A DNA stretch of 64,000 bases from Zeugodacus cucurbitae (GCF_028554725.1 NC_071668.1:61598232-61662231); one strand, 5' to 3'; positions 12,481 through 26,351 are shown, numbered from the stretch's first letter. Notes: generated from the sequence alone by a model not told the origin. Numbers and translations: made by a program.

Positions 12481-12947
12481 ACGAAAATGGTTTTATTGTT
12501 TTTCAAAATATTCTCCATCAAGATTTATACACTTTTGAATGCGCTCAAACCAATTTTCGAAGCACTTTTTTTAGCCTTATTTTGAGCGATTGTCAAATTG
12601 TGCGGGATCCAACGAGAACAAACCTATTTTACGGCCAAGTGTTCATGCAATATCGAATGTATGCTGATGGGAGAAATGCATGCCTCTATCTGAAGGTATG
12701 TTACATGACGGTCTTGCATTATCAGTTCACTTACGGCATCGATGTTTTCCGGCGTCTCACGGAATTCGTCTTTGAGCGAATTGTGTCGACCACGATTGAA
12801 TTCGTTGTACCAGTTTTTCACAGTGCTATAAGATGGTTCTTCATAGCCATACAAAGATTTTAGTTCATCGATGCACTCTTGTTGCGATAATCCACGTCGA
12901 AAGTTGTGAAAAATGATCGCACGAAAATGTTCAGGAGTTAATTCCAT
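12481..12947 (-). pseudogene. Mariner transposase lacking its catalytic core
   Basis: From the ATG at 12947 the frame encodes the N-terminal mariner helix-turn-helix region (MELTPEHFRAIIFHNFRRGL, PSYSTVKNWYNEFNRG, IHSILHEHLAVK). After a stop the frame continues CSRWIPHNLTIAQNKAKK. At an A-rich joint the reading switches to KCFENWFERIQKCINLDGEY, the usual C-terminal end. The whole DD34D catalytic segment between is deleted. It is a non-coding passenger of the host mariner, probably of the group related to SETMAR-type mariners. Confidence 0.85.
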
Positions 12948-13124
12948 TTTTTGGCCGAGATGAATTTTTTAATTCCCTGTAAATAAAACAATTCACGATT
13001 AAATGACAAAACGTTCTGAGTGATGTTATGCTAAAAAATGTCAAACTTTCTAGTGGAAATGTCAGATTGCACCTGGCAACACTTAGTGTTGCCTAGGCCA
13101 GAAATATATATAGCAGCCCTCGTA

Positions 13125-13814
13125 TTTAGAAGTAAAGCTTGAAAAAATATATAAAAAGCATAATCATATATATGTACATATGTATAGCCATATTACAACC
13201 AAATGACGTTGTTATTGAAATTCCACCCATGGTGTTATGCACCACAGGAACCCCAAAAAATAAATTTATTTGCGCAAATATTTTTCATCCGTGTGTATAG
13301 TCAACCAAAAAATAATAATCAACAAAACCACCACCATGCCATTCATGCAGCTGGCGGGTGTTCATTAATGGCTGAAATGTGTGCAAATAGTCATACCTAT
13401 AAACAACACCGTAATAAAAACAGAGCCAAAAAATCACTTCATCGTTTCACTTATAAACAAACAAAAAAAAAATTTTTTTACTAGTACTAATTTTCGGCAA
13501 TTTTGCTTTTGACGGCTTATTGTAATGATAATGTAAATGCTAAGTGAAAACAGGTGTAAATATTATATGGAAATGTGCTTTAAAAAGAAGCTCAAATTTA
13601 TGTATATTTATTTAAGTAAATAGAGATGTTGGTGCAACACTTCTTATGTGTGTTATTGTGTTTAAATAAAATGTCTGATATGTTGAGAAAAAACGTTTTT
13701 AACCGCCAGCAGAAAATATATATTGACAAACAGTGAACATATTTTAGTGGGCATGACTTGTCCACAAAATTGACTTTGCATTTAGCAATACGACCGAATA
13801 ATTGTTGATATGTT
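13125..13814. other. AT-rich spacer with no recognisable gene
   Basis: The open frames at 13203..13484 and 13598..13876 show no domain. The region is AT-rich and lies between the mariner end and the next retrotransposon copy. Confidence 0.45.
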
Positions 13815-15925
13815 GTGATAGATGGACGACATGTCTCCAGTGTTTTTGATGTGCGTACGCTTCGTGGTCCTAACATCGACTCGGACCACTATCTTGTAGC
13901 AGCTAAGATACGCACTAGAAAAGTGCACACGTCAACAAACACAAGAAAGGTTCGACATCGAGAAGCTGCAATCACAACCGACAGCCGAACGATTTTCTAC
14001 TTTGAGAGCACTCATCAGCATCTCGGTATAAAGGAGCTGTGGGACAGCATATCAAACTCCTTACGTACAGCTGCAACCGAAACCATTGGCTTTCGGAAAA
14101 GTCAAAAAAACAGCTGGTATGATGAGGATTGTCGTCGCAGTGGAAAGAAAACAGACTACCTACCTCGCAATGTTGCGATCGACCGCAATACGAGCGGGCT
14201 GGGAAAGATACCGAGAGCTGAAGAGGGAAGCGAGACGCATTTGCAGACAAAAAAAAAAAGAAAGAGGCCGAAATGCGTGAGTATGAAGAGTTTGACAAGC
14301 TGGCCGACAAGGGTAATGCTCGAAAATTTTACGAAAAGATCCGGCGACTAACTGAAGGTTTCAAGACCGGAGCACACTCCTGTAGGACCACCAGAGGTGA
14401 TCTAGTTGTTGATGACCAGAGTATACTGTGTTTATGGAGGGAGCACATCTCCAGCCTGCTGAATGGCAGTGATAGTACAACACCAGGATATACCGAAACC
14501 GCTTCCCCAATCGACGACGATGGAAGAGATGTTCCATTGCCCGACCGTGAAGAAATTCGAATAGCAATTACCCGCTTGAAGAACAACAAGGCGGCGGGGG
14601 CCGATGGATGGGCCGGCCGAGCTATTCAAATACGGCGGCGAAGAACTGATAAGATGCATGCATCAGCTTCTTTGCGGAATATGGTCAAAGAAAGGATGCC
14701 CGACGAATGGAATCTCAGTGTACTCTGTCCAATCCACAAAAAGGGAGACCCCACAATCGCCAACTATCGTGGGATAAGCCTCCTTAACATCGCTTAAAAG
14801 GTTCTATTGAGCGTACTGTGTGAAAGACTAAAGCCCACAGTCAACAAACTGATTGGACCTTATCAGTGTGGCTTTAGACCTGGAAAATCAACAACTGACC
14901 AGATATTCAGCATGCGCCAAACCTTGGAGAAGATCTGTGAAAAGACGATCGACACACATCATCTATTTGTCGACTATAAAGCTGCTTTTGACAGCACGAA
15001 AAGGATCTGCCTTTATGCCGCGATGTCTGAATTTGGTATCCCCGCAAAACTAATACGGCTGTGTAAGCTCCGTCATGATTGGGAAGGACCTCTGCGAGCC
15101 GTTCGATACTGCTGCAGAACTAAATAGAGAAGGTACAATCTTCTATAAGAGTGTACAGCTACTGGCGTACGCCGATGATATCGATATCATTGGAAACAAC
15201 ACCCGCGCCATTAGTTCTGCTTTTTCCCGTCTGGATAAGGAAGCGAAGCGAATGGGTCTGGTGGTGAACGAGGACAAGACGAAATATTTCCTGTCGTCAA
15301 ACAACCAGTCGGCGCATTCGCGTCTTGGTTCCCAGGTTACTGTTGACAGTCATTACTTTGAAGTTGTAGATAATTTCGTATACCTAGGAACCAGCATTAA
15401 CACCGATAATAATGTCAGCCTTGAAATCCACTCTTGCCAACAGGTGCTACTATGGACTGAGTAGGCAATTGAAAAGTAAAGTTCTCTCTCGACGAACAAA
15501 AACTAAACTCTACAAGTCCCTTATCATTTCCGTCCTACTTTATGGTGCAGAAGCGTGGACGGTGTCAACATCCGATGAGACGGCACTAGAAGTTTTCGAG
15601 AGAAAGGTTTTGCGGAAGATTTATGGTCCCTTAAACATTGGCAACGGCGAATACCGCAGACGACGGAACGATGAGCTGTATGTGTTATTCGACGACATAG
15701 ACATAATTCAGCGAATAAAAAGACAGCGGCTACGCTGGCTAGGTCATGTTGTTCGAATGGACGAAAGTGCCCCAGCTCTGAAAGTGTTCGATGCAGTTAA
15801 CGCTGGTGGAAGCCGAGGAAGAGGGAGACCTCCACTCCGATGGAAGGACCAGGTGGAGAAGGACCTGCGCTGTTGTGGACTCGGCTATAACCGCGTAGGC
15901 GGTTTCTACGCCAGTCAAGAAGAAG
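13815..15925 (+). pseudogene. 5'-truncated, decayed endonuclease-RT retrotransposon copy
   Basis: This is a colinear relative of the intact protein at 46563..49529, starting inside the endonuclease domain (VIDGRHVSS..DVRTLRGPNIDSDHYL) and running to the C-terminal VVDSAITA. It is broken into at least six frames. RT pieces include FRPGKSTTDQIF, HLFVDYKAAFDS and LLAYADDIDIIG. The segment corresponding to KRGFRQGDSLSCDFFNLL, an essential RT block, is precisely missing between PFDT and AAELNREG near 15110, and more residues are missing near 15870. The copy ends in AAGAAGAAGAAGATG followed by AT-rich DNA. It is inactive. Confidence 0.9.
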
Positions 15926-16144
15926 AAGATGTATATAAATTAATACCTAACTCATTAAAATTATGTATTACAAACAAGCATTTGGTGACCAAAACTACGT
16001 ATATGTATATATTAAGTGCAACATGTTGCGAGATAATAATTATAATTACGTAAACTGATTATTGTTCATGTACTAAACTTAACTTCAGTTTAAGTACACA
16101 AGAAAAAATCGCGTGCAACCACAACAATAGTAATTATATAATAT
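15926..16144. other. Short AT-rich spacer
   Basis: Nothing recognised between the retrotransposon copy and the next inverted-repeat element. Confidence 0.4.
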
Positions 16145-16492
16145 CCCGACAAACATTTTTGTTGTTTGTTAAATCAACCTTAATTTCAAATCTCAAACGT
16201 TTGTTTTCAAATGCATTTTAATTTGAAATTCTCAAACTAAAAGGCAAATTTTTAATATGATATTTTCCTGTGTTCTCAATTTGAGAATGTCAAAATTTCA
16301 AGAATTGTCTCAAAAGTGAAACGAGAAAATGGTTTCTCTCAAATTGTAACATGATGAAAACTAATTTGAGAAATAGCCTTTAAGAAACATTGGAGAAAAT
16401 GTGGTCTTTCAAATTGCATAAATGTTGAACTTTAAATTGAAAATTTATATTTTCTACAATGTTTAAAAATTTTAATTACAATGTTTGTTGGG
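16145..16492. mobile_element. Small inverted-repeat element (MITE)
   Basis: About 348 bp begin with CCCGACAAACATT and end with AATGTTTGTTGGG, an imperfect 13-bp inverted repeat. The interior is full of CTCAAATTTGAGA-type words and has no coding capacity. I cannot define a target duplication with confidence, so the superfamily is unknown. Confidence 0.6.
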
Positions 16493-18998
16493 TTAAAACT
16501 AGCTTATATTCCATTTGTATATGTACTTTTTCTCTCTTCATAACTTGTTATTTTCTTCTTTACTTTTTTCACGGCTGTTAGAATTTTTCTCACCTTCGTT
16601 TTCCTCCCTTAAATGTTAAATTGTATTTTAAGCTTTTTCATGCTACGTTTGTGTCGTGACTTCAATGCCGTTAGCATAGACAGACAACAAAGCCAGCGCC
16701 AACAACAGACGCCTGCGGTGTCGGGAGGATGAAAAATGAACGTTTGACAGGCGGTGTGAACTTTGAAGTTATACAAGTTCGTTAACTACGCTGCAGCCAA
16801 AGTGTTTATAGTGAGCGTACAATTATACATGTGTACACTTGTCAGTTTACCGTTTTATGAGTATACAATTAGGCGCTTTATCAAACATGTGCACTAGTGC
16901 ATGCAGACAGAGCACACATTTGAGACAAGTTTATATGAATGGCTGTTTGATTAACTTCGCCTTTAACTGCTAATTATATTTTGAACAAAATAAGAAATAA
17001 AGGAAAAAAGGGTAGGGTTATACCAACGAGAGAAAAATTGACGATGTTCATTTTTGGATTTACACTTTTTTGAATTGTTCAAACATTGAAATGAACAAAT
17101 TAATTCAGCATTAAGTTTCTCCGAGGAGTAAATATTTAGCATGAATTTAATGTAGTTATTGTCTTCATAAGCAACTCTTCCTTGTATTTCAAAAACTGCC
17201 ATACACATTTATAAACATTTTAAGTGGAATCTTATTATCTGTTACAAGAAGCTGTAATAAATGTGCGATGAATATTTTGCGTAACATAACTGTATGTGAA
17301 TATGCTGCCACTGTTGCGTATGTACGAGTATGGCATCGTAATATAATATATTTCATTTGCACTGGAAAAATTCTGACATCTCACAATAACATCTATCACC
17401 CTCCATTAGCCAGAACTGCCAATCTCGTCGAGCTTATCAATCAACAGGCTCCCTTGTTGCTGCCGGCTGACATTCATAGTGAAAAGTTGTTTTATTTTAT
17501 TGGTAAACTATATGCTTCTTATTCTACATTAATTTAATTTTAAGTTTACTTAACATCTTCTTCCACACTAAATTTGTTTTGTTTTAAAGTTTTTGTTCTG
17601 TTTTTGAGTCCTGTCAGTTGTTTACAAAATTGTCTCTTAAATCACCAGGGTTCCATCAGCACTACTCCAACTTCCAAAAGTTATTTCCACGCGTCGCTGC
17701 AATTTTTAAATTTCACAAATTCAATAACGCTTCTTCTCGTTCCTTGCTTCCAATTTTCACTCTGCCCCACTGGTATAGCCTTTCACACTGCGGCTGTTAA
17801 CTTCTTGAGCTGCTATAAAATTCGTCATGTGAAGTTATGCAACGACGCTGTAGAAAGACAAAACTCTCATGCTTTATCACGGCATCCATAACAACAGTAA
17901 CAAGAACAAGGACAGCTGCAACAAGTACAATAGAAGAGGTTATATTCTGCGTAAGGTGATTGACAAAAAAAATTACATTAGTATAGGAACATTAATTTAA
18001 ACGTTAAATTTTTAGCAAAGTTAAAAAACCTGATTTAGGTGTAATATGTTCTCTCGAAACTAGAAACCGCAGCTCTATTGGCGAAAAATTGGGGCAGTCG
18101 ACATTTCCAAAATTACCTTGAGGCGAATTTTTCACCACCACCAACACCAACATAAACAGAAATAGATACTAATCACTTGGTAGCAGGTGTTTGAATAAGA
18201 ATCTTTTAAACAAGCTCCAGGATCGTCGGCCTATTCAGTAAAATATTATAGAAAGCTTTAGAATATTACTCATGTGCATTTTTTTATTCAACATATAAGA
18301 ATGTGAAGTAAAAAACCGATATTTGTATTTGCCATTTAAACCCCCAATCTATCTTTAGGTAGCCTTTTTTCAAATTTCTAACACTGAATTATTAAATGTA
18401 GTGTTTTGCATGTGACTTATTCATATGGTAAATGCGTCAGAGGATGCTTAAAAATTTAATAAAAATTACAACGCAGCTAATTTTATTTGAAATATTTTGC
18501 ATTTACAGTTGTAATGTGCTGGAATCAATTTAATGTTAATTTTGTATAACTGTCTTTCTCCCTGAATCTTACTACCAGTTAACTTGAGCTTTGAAATAAC
18601 TTTCGATCTAAATGCCACTCAATTTTGTATTTACTTGATTTGTATTAGCAACATTTATGCAATATAATTGACAGCTTTTGAACAGCTGCCATTTACACCT
18701 ACCTCAAAATATATATGATTGCATGCTTAACTACTACAAGCATACTTTAGGGGGTTAAACAAGGGCAATCCATTTTTTTTATGAAGTGGATTCAAAATTT
18801 ATAAAAAATGAAAGAAATTACAATGAAATTTAATAAATCATCCGACAATCTATGTTTATTCTGCCATCTGTATCCATACTCTTAAAATCCTGCTATGTTA
18901 ATTATAATTTATTTATGGCTTATTATGAGTTCTTTAGAATTACTTAAATTCATTACTGATGGCAAATTTCTATTCACTATTGAAGACAGTACACTACA
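16493..18998. other. AT-rich DNA with no recognisable gene
   Basis: Frames at 16963..17208, 17268..17537 and 17574..17891 have no domain, signal peptide or splice pattern I can support. No transposon termini were recognised. Confidence 0.45.
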
Positions 18999-19124
18999 GT
19001 GACAGTAGTCTATTATTATAGTGTGTCGCATTTGCTATCAGCAACCGCGCGTAGCCTTAGAAACAGACTGGATTCGTCGGCTTTATCACTAAAGTCTGCT
19101 GGCGCGTGCTGCACTGCGGAGGAT

Positions 19125-19190
19125 ATGGACAAATTAAAAATAGCTAATCGCGCAGGCGATGCCCAGCAATATCCTATTACAGCATATCCT
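19125..19190 (+). CDS. Speculative short first exon
   Basis: A 22-codon frame reads MDKLKIANRAGDAQ, then QYPITAYP. It ends exactly at GTGAGA, a good splice donor. It lies in a patch richer in G+C and CpG than its surroundings (about 19035-19170). The upstream frame is open back to 18999. No partner exon can be recognised, so this may be chance; it could be an alternative first exon of a large gene whose intron fills this window. Confidence 0.2.
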
Positions 19191-19226
19191 GTGAGAGTTT
19201 GCCCTGTACAATTTTGTACACCATAA

Positions 19227-19738
19227 ATATGCAATCATGTTGCTTTGTTTACATTTTACAGTCATTAGCAGCAAAATCATGGCATTGCGCCACATGAAAG
19301 CTATTTTGTGTCCGCCATTTGGTATGTTTTTCGCGCTAAACATTTGGTCAAGGCTACTATAAGCTCCTTTAACGTAGATCCGTTCCGTACTTATGTACTT
19401 TGAAGTTAGTGACTTCATGGGAGCGTAATTTTCGTTTTGTTGTTCTCTTACTTGCTGACGGTTGCGCATTACATTTTTATCTCAATGGCTATGTTAGTTT
19501 TGTTACCTTTTAACAAGCTTTGCCTGCATCTACTTTGTTTGAACTATGTATTTACGCGGCTTTCATTGCTGATACAACAAGACTTTGTAGATATGCAATA
19601 TCGCCCTACATAGCAGAGTCGGACATAATGTTAAAGTTTCGTCGAAATTTTTTTAAGTAATAAAATTTTCATTGAATGTGACAAAAGAATTTCAAGAATG
19701 GAGTTCGCTGAAATACCCGTGTAATTTGTGGAAAAAAC
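19227..19738. other. Spacer with no recognisable gene
   Basis: The minus-strand frame 19134..19469 has no recognisable motif, and no repeat ends were seen. Confidence 0.4.
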
Positions 19739-20070
19739 AAGTAAGGAAGGGCTTAGGTTCCGTATATCGGGTTTTGAAAAGTTGTAGTCCGATTTCGACG
19801 ATCTTTAGGCAAGCAATGTAACACACTAACGCAGTGTTTGTGTAATGTTTTGCTCCGACATTATTTAACCATTGCATAGAAAGTATCAGATTGAACTTAA
19901 AATTATATTATATGAGAAGTAGTCGTGGTTGTGAACCGATTTCGCCCATTTTCAAACTGAAGTGTAAGGATGTCTCTAAAATCACTTAATTTTATTGAAA
20001 TCGATTAAATAATTCCTGAGATATAATATTTGGCCTAAAAGTTGGCGGTGTTTGGTGCGTATGAGTAACA
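19739..20070 (+). repeat. Dispersed non-coding repeat, copy 1 (truncated)
   Basis: The copy begins ACAAGTAAGGAAGGGC and continues through GTTTTGAAAAGTTGTAGTCC, AAGTAGTCGTGGTTGTGAAC and CGATTTCGCCC. The same words in the same order occur at 52312..55090 and 61726..62612. The right part of the family is missing here. No coding potential is seen. Confidence 0.75.
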
Positions 20071-23000
20071 TTTTCTATGAAATTTTGAATGTTTTAACTG
20101 TTTGTTGATGTTTTCTATTTTCCTCGTATTTCATGAGAACAATTAATAAGTATTTCCCTATTTTCGATTCGAAGAAAGTCGCAACATATCAATAAATATT
20201 TTTGGAGAAATTTACAAAAACACCAAAAAAAAAATATTGTAGAATATATTTGTCAACTATTAGCATCCAGCAAAAGGTGTTGGTGTGGATTCTCACATAA
20301 TATTTAGCTAGAAATTTTAGATTTTATTCATATAATTGTCTCACCAAAACGGTGTAAATTGGGAATGCGGTAGTCGACTTGCCAGCAGGTGGTGAAATCG
20401 CATGTATTTTAATACATATAAAAAGAGTCTTGTTACAAACTTCTTCAATATTTGAAAATTTACCGTTTTGTTTACTCATGAATTTCTGACCTCTTTGGTC
20501 ATTCATCTGCTTCAATAAAATAAAACTTTAGGTTTCACCACAGATACGACTTCCGACTAGTTGGCGACACGCTGATAACAACAACCCGTTGTGAAAAACT
20601 CGCTTACGTGAGCAAAGGTCAAAGTGCAAGATCTGCATAAGCATAAGCATTGCAGTTCATAGCGTCGCAACATTTCAAAATATTGTTCAGTCAATACCGA
20701 GTTGAAAACTTAGTTTAAAGCGAGTATGTCTTAAGCTATATTTAAAGTTTTTATTATATTATATTTGTTTATATACATATTTGCGAATGGGAAGAAAAAA
20801 TATTGCAAATTAAATTATTGCTTTAATATTACTATATTTTTGTAGCAAGACGACACGGAAAATAAATGACTTATAAAGATATATTTAGGTATAATTTATT
20901 TACTCATGAAATTTGCGAACTCCAAGAATAAAGTTAAATATTTTATCTGCGCAATTCACTCGTATATTCTTATAAAAATTCTGAAGACTGTATGGAAAGT
21001 ACTTTTTATATGCCTAGCAGTAAATCTACCAACTTATGCACCAGTATTAGGATACCTCTATTGAGGTAGAGAGTTACAAATGGAGTCGCTCATGTTAGAG
21101 ATTTAACTCTAAAGTTAAATAACGTAACTATTATCTACAAATCTTAGAAACATCTATAAAATGTAAAAGAAATAAACCACTTTACTCATCTATATTTGGT
21201 GGAGATGCGGTACTAGTGGTTGTTGCAGTTGTCGTTGGCGATAGCGAATTAAAGAACGCATATGATTGGATGCTATGCTTTTACATCCTTACATTGTTGC
21301 ATTCCTTAAGGTTTAGGAGAAAATACATATAATGGGGAACTTAAGAAGTAGAGTACGAATAAATAAGTTATGTACAGTACAAATAAATTATTATGATAAA
21401 TTATTATAATTAGTGTGGAGTGGTGATCTCCATATATACATACACTTTATATAATTGCTTTTTCACTGGTTCCGCGTGTTTGTTAGAACAAAAGACAGAT
21501 GCGAAACATCCAGTCTGTGCAACAGCATACACTGCTCTTTGTTTTCACTTCAATAATTTGCTTTCTACCAAAATAAGTCATTTAGAAAGCATGAGATTCC
21601 TACTTTCTTGTTTTAATTTTGGGAAAATGTGTGTGTGTGTTATACATATTGGAAAGTAACATGTACACTTAAATAACTAAAAACCTACACTTATCTAAGA
21701 TGTACATAAGTATATTTGTAATTGCTTGTTATTAATGCAGTATAATTGCTTGTTACGTATACGCCGTGGTTAACGATGCAAACATTATAGTAACATTGAA
21801 GGTCTTGTAGCTTATTTCGACAAATATCATATGTTTTTGCCTTTTCCATTTCTTTATTTTTTATTTTTTTAGTTTTCTTTAAAACCTTTTTGGATTACTA
21901 TAACATCTATTACTATTGCCATGCTTTCTGTTGTATTATGTGTGCTACCCATTCATTGTCATCCATATAGGAGTTTATATGTGGAGTAATCAGCAAACTC
22001 TTTCCAAAACAGTATTGATGCTTCGACTGCAATTTTAAAGCATATTCAATGCATTGTTGTTTTTTTTTTGCCATACGTTTTATTTTATCCGGCCCTATTT
22101 AATAGCCTCTATTCACCTCACGGCGTACTCGCGATTGGTATAGCTTTCCAACCAAGATATGTATGCACCTAAAACGATAGCACTTTCCTATTTTAGCCTC
22201 TTTTTCTTTCATGTGCTTCTATTTATTTTCTGTCTGTTGTTTTTTTTTTGCAAAGAGCATTGTAGATTGGAGATCATCGTTCAACAGATGAGCTGGTGTG
22301 GTGTATAGAAAGTATTTATGTTTTGCCCTCCTACTGGGGTGTACGAATGGAAAATTCTGTAGGGAAAATAGTGCATCTTTTGTAACCGTCAGATCATACT
22401 TATATTCATGAGTCAAGAAGTTGTAATAAAGAAAGACAAATTGAACTTAACTGACAAAAGTATAATGAGTCCAAAAAGCCAACTATTACCTATTAAAAAT
22501 GGTTTATTGTATTATAAAAACCCCTTGTAATTGGGTATACCCATATAGTTGGAAAGTAACCTCAATTTGACTAGATTCACTAGATTACATTAAGACCGTA
22601 ACAACCAGTGTTGTTTGGAATATCGTTCTTGTTTTCCTATGAAAAGATTATAACAGTTATTGGGAACATCGTATGTAAGTAGCAAAAAGAAAAAATTGTA
22701 GCTGGAATCCGTTCTAAGTTATATCGCTGTCAGAAAATATCAATAACTCTGCTGTACTGTGGCCAGTATCATACACATTCATGTTGAATTTTCCCACAAT
22801 TTTCAAACGATTTTCAACGTACCCAAATGTTGCATATGTCAATGCGCCTTAATGTATGCAAGCTATATGCACTCACTTTCAACGCACGTATTTGCATTGC
22901 TCCTCAAATGTTGGCAGCACTTAATGCTGCACTATCTTCGTCGTCTGCGAAGTGCGAGAATTGTTTGCTTTGAGAGCATAACAGAGAATTGGTTTTACCG

Positions 23001-26000
23001 CCTTTGGGCTTGCAATGATTCGCTTGCATACATACATACGTCTATGTACATATATTAGAGCAATTCGTACAATATGTGGTGGAGCGCATGGCATATGTGG
23101 AACGTAAAGCATGAAATCAAATTTATTGCCTACCAGATTGCAACAAACGTATCAATTACGTAAAGAAAACAACAACAGTCATACGAAAAGCAACAGTAAA
23201 TAGAGAAAAAACAAGCTGGAACTGCAAATGCATTTTGCATTTGCTTTGTATAGTATAGTGACATTTTTGTTGTGCTGCCTTTGCTTAAAACGACACCCCA
23301 AGCGTGTTATTTATTTTTGTTTGCATTCGAAATGGTGCAATGCAACACTCACCACCAGTGTTGTGTCTCCTTTATTTGTGGCTATATTTGTGCATTTGCT
23401 ACTGGCTGCTGTAAATGGTAGCAAGTCAAATGTATCCATGCAAGCGATTCGACGCCGACGACATGCTCTCTAAGTCAGAAACACAATGTAATTTTGGATG
23501 TATGAAATAAAAATAACTGAATAGATCACCTTATAATTTATCAAATTTTATAGTTTTGGAATAATTTCCTCAAAATTTATAAATTTATTTAATAACCCTT
23601 AACCTTTACACTCAATGTTAATATTTTCTAACAGCATGAGCTATCGAGACTAGAGGTTATCCACTGACAATTTTTAAGCCTAAAACTTCAAACCAATTCT
23701 TGCTTTTCAGCATAATACATTCTTCATTCTAAACCAGAAGGCACACATATGCACCTATAAATAGTATACTCTCCCATTCACATTTAACTATCTCATTCAT
23801 AAAATGCGTAGGTCAGTTACACTGACTTTGCAACCACTTGTTGCGCATTGGCATAACATAGGATGAGTACATGAAAAAGATAGAATATAGAAATATATAT
23901 AGTATATGCGGCATTCTCTGGAAAAAAAGCCACTTGAAAAAAAGCTCTTTATTTTCTTTGGCAATGATATATCTTATAGTATATGTAAATAATAAAACAT
24001 ATGCTGTTAAGTCTGTGTAACGCGGGGTTGCCATACTGTAAGGAGCCAAAGTTTTTTGTAAAAAAAATTTCGAACCGCCATAACTTTAAAACTAATGAGC
24101 AGATTTTAAAACATCATGTGACTTTTTTGTACAGAATTTCTAAGACTTTAAAACTGTATATCGCAAAAAATTTTAAAATTAATATTTCATAGCAAAAAAT
24201 GAAAAAAAAAAATGTTTTTGGAATTTTTAACTCTTTATGCCCCTTCGATTTTTTTCGAAAATATCTTAAAATGTTCCTTATTTCATCACCTTTTTACCCC
24301 CCCAAAGGGAATTTTGGGACAGAAATATTTGTATGAGCTACAAATAAAAAACCAACTCAGAACATGGTGAAAAATGATTGATTTATGCACTATTATTATC
24401 TGCAATTAGCGTAACCCAGGATTAACGACGTGGACGTAGCAGACACTTAATCCCTTTTTGTTTTTTTATTTTTTAATATTTTTTTTTTTTAATTTTTTTG
24501 TTATTTTCAAATTTTTAATTTTTTTTTTGTTTTTTTGGTTTTTGCTTTTTTTTAATTATTACATACTTGAATCTAATCTACGTAATAATTTTATATGTAA
24601 TGTACGTAATAAACATTATATGTTCAATAATGTTAGTAGAAATAATTGCAAAGAGTTTTCAACTCTTAACATACAAACATATTTTATTTTTTTCTCTAGT
24701 TTCCTCCGCTTGGAACTCTGTTTGAAGACTTCGTATATAGGGCGTTTTATCAGCGTTAAGTTTTCTGAAAGGTATAATTTTTGTTTGGGCTTAAAGTTGT
24801 TGTTTATAATGTTTTGCTTCTTTAAAGTTGACTACTTGATTGATTTAAAAATGGGTGAAATGTGAAATATATGTGCATACATTCAATGTTTTCTATTGCT
24901 AAAATTTTTATCATGGTATTTAATTTACAAGCCTAGATGTATACTATTTAAAATAAAAAAATAAAAACGGAAATAATCGCTTCTTCCAGTTGGAAGAAAT
25001 TTAAATATTTTTCAACGTCATTTTGAATGAAAGTATTTGCTCTACAAGGTGTTATTCAGTTTCTGCGCCTAAAAGTAAGCTATAGAAAGAAGCATGTACT
25101 GCAATAACCGAAGTATATGCAATGAAAAGTGAGATTGAGCTAAAAGTGAAACTAAAATTTATAAAATATTATTTGAGCCTCTGTATTGAATTTGTAAAAT
25201 TATGGTACATAAAAACCACTCTGTTAAATATATTAATACTTGCGAGTGTGTCTATGTGTTGAAATGAATGTGTCAAGTGCACTTACTGAAAGCATGATTG
25301 GTGAAACCGCGTCAATTGAAATAAAGTGGCTAATAGGTTTATGTACTTCAAGATTCGGCATCAGTGCTTTCAAATATAATATGGTGAATGTGTGAAAATA
25401 AGTGATATGATATGTACGAAAGTACATCATGGAAGGGTGTTTATGTATATTAGCGCATATTTTAATTAGTTTCAAAGGAAGGTACTTCAAAAATAATAGT
25501 AATTGGTATTGAATAGTTATACATTTCTATATTCAGAGTTCTGTATATTTCTCAATTCATTGGAGATTATTTAGGTAAATTTTTTGTATATACTTAGCTA
25601 AATTACTCTGATGTCAAAAGCTATATGTGTGATCTTGATTTTGTCTTTGAAACTGATTTTTATTGAAAGACAAGTTTTGCAAAATTTTTCTTTTTCGGCT
25701 TTGTTCGCACACTTACTGTGATTTTGTATATGAAACGAAACTTGCAATAGCAAACAAATGACTGCATTTAATCTTATCGCATATCTGTACGATTTTGTAA
25801 ATTGCTTAACACTCTTATCGTCAACAGCACTGTCAGCATTACTTTTTCGCTCACATGATTTGTGCACATTCTCAAGGATTTATGGAAATGAATATGTGTT
25901 TATTTATATGCTCATCGTTTTAGTTGAAAAATGTGTATGGAAATATCTCTGCTTGCTGCGGATGAGGATGTCATGCCATGGCAATACAGAATACTTGTGC

Positions 26001-26351
26001 TCAATGACACTGCCTATTTCTTCACGTATTTAATAAACTGGAGTTAGGAGTTTTGATATGTTTATTTTAAAATCACAACATATATCGGGCTTGTATTCAT
26101 GTTTATGCTTTGTTAAATTGTGTCTGGTGTCGTTATCGCTAACTGTTCACACGTGTGGAAGCGACACTCAAACGGAACGAGTAAATATTAATGAAATTAA
26201 TTTTCTTTGGCAAACATATGTTGCTACCACATATTTGGATGTTGAGTGCTTGGTTATTGAGTTAAGTATTGTTATCATGTAAGCGGGTAAAGGATGATAC
26301 ATGTGTTAGATAAATACGGATCCACTTTAAATTAGTATGTGCTTAATAGTA
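20071..26351. other. Long AT-rich stretch with no recognisable gene
   Basis: Six kilobases without a supported gene. A low-complexity T-rich tract lies at about 24458-24560 and a (GT)n run near 21629-21640. Short open frames here are of the length and composition expected by chance in AT-rich DNA. Confidence 0.5.
24458..24562. repeat. T-rich low-complexity tract
   Basis: Over 100 bases are almost entirely T with a few A and G interruptions. An open frame runs through it only because TTT codons cannot stop; the resulting poly-Phe peptide is not a credible protein. Confidence 0.85.

Larger units (their letters stand above)
9150..13122 (-). mobile_element. Mariner element split by a larger transposon
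   Basis: Inverted termini CGAGGGCTGCTATATATATT occur at 9150 and, in reverse complement, ending at 13122. Each is flanked by TA, the Tc1/mariner target duplication. Once the nested 3.3-kb insertion (9197..12472) and its duplicated ATTT are removed, the mariner is only about 0.7 kb. That is too short for a complete 1.3-kb mariner, and the catalytic core is missing. Confidence 0.9.

Noticed and set aside
22759..23473. Frames of 81-99 codons with mixed composition
   Set aside because: No domain, signal peptide or splice structure; similar frames appear by chance throughout the window.
24458..24865. 135-codon frame rich in Phe/Leu
   Set aside because: It runs through a poly-T low-complexity tract; open by composition only.
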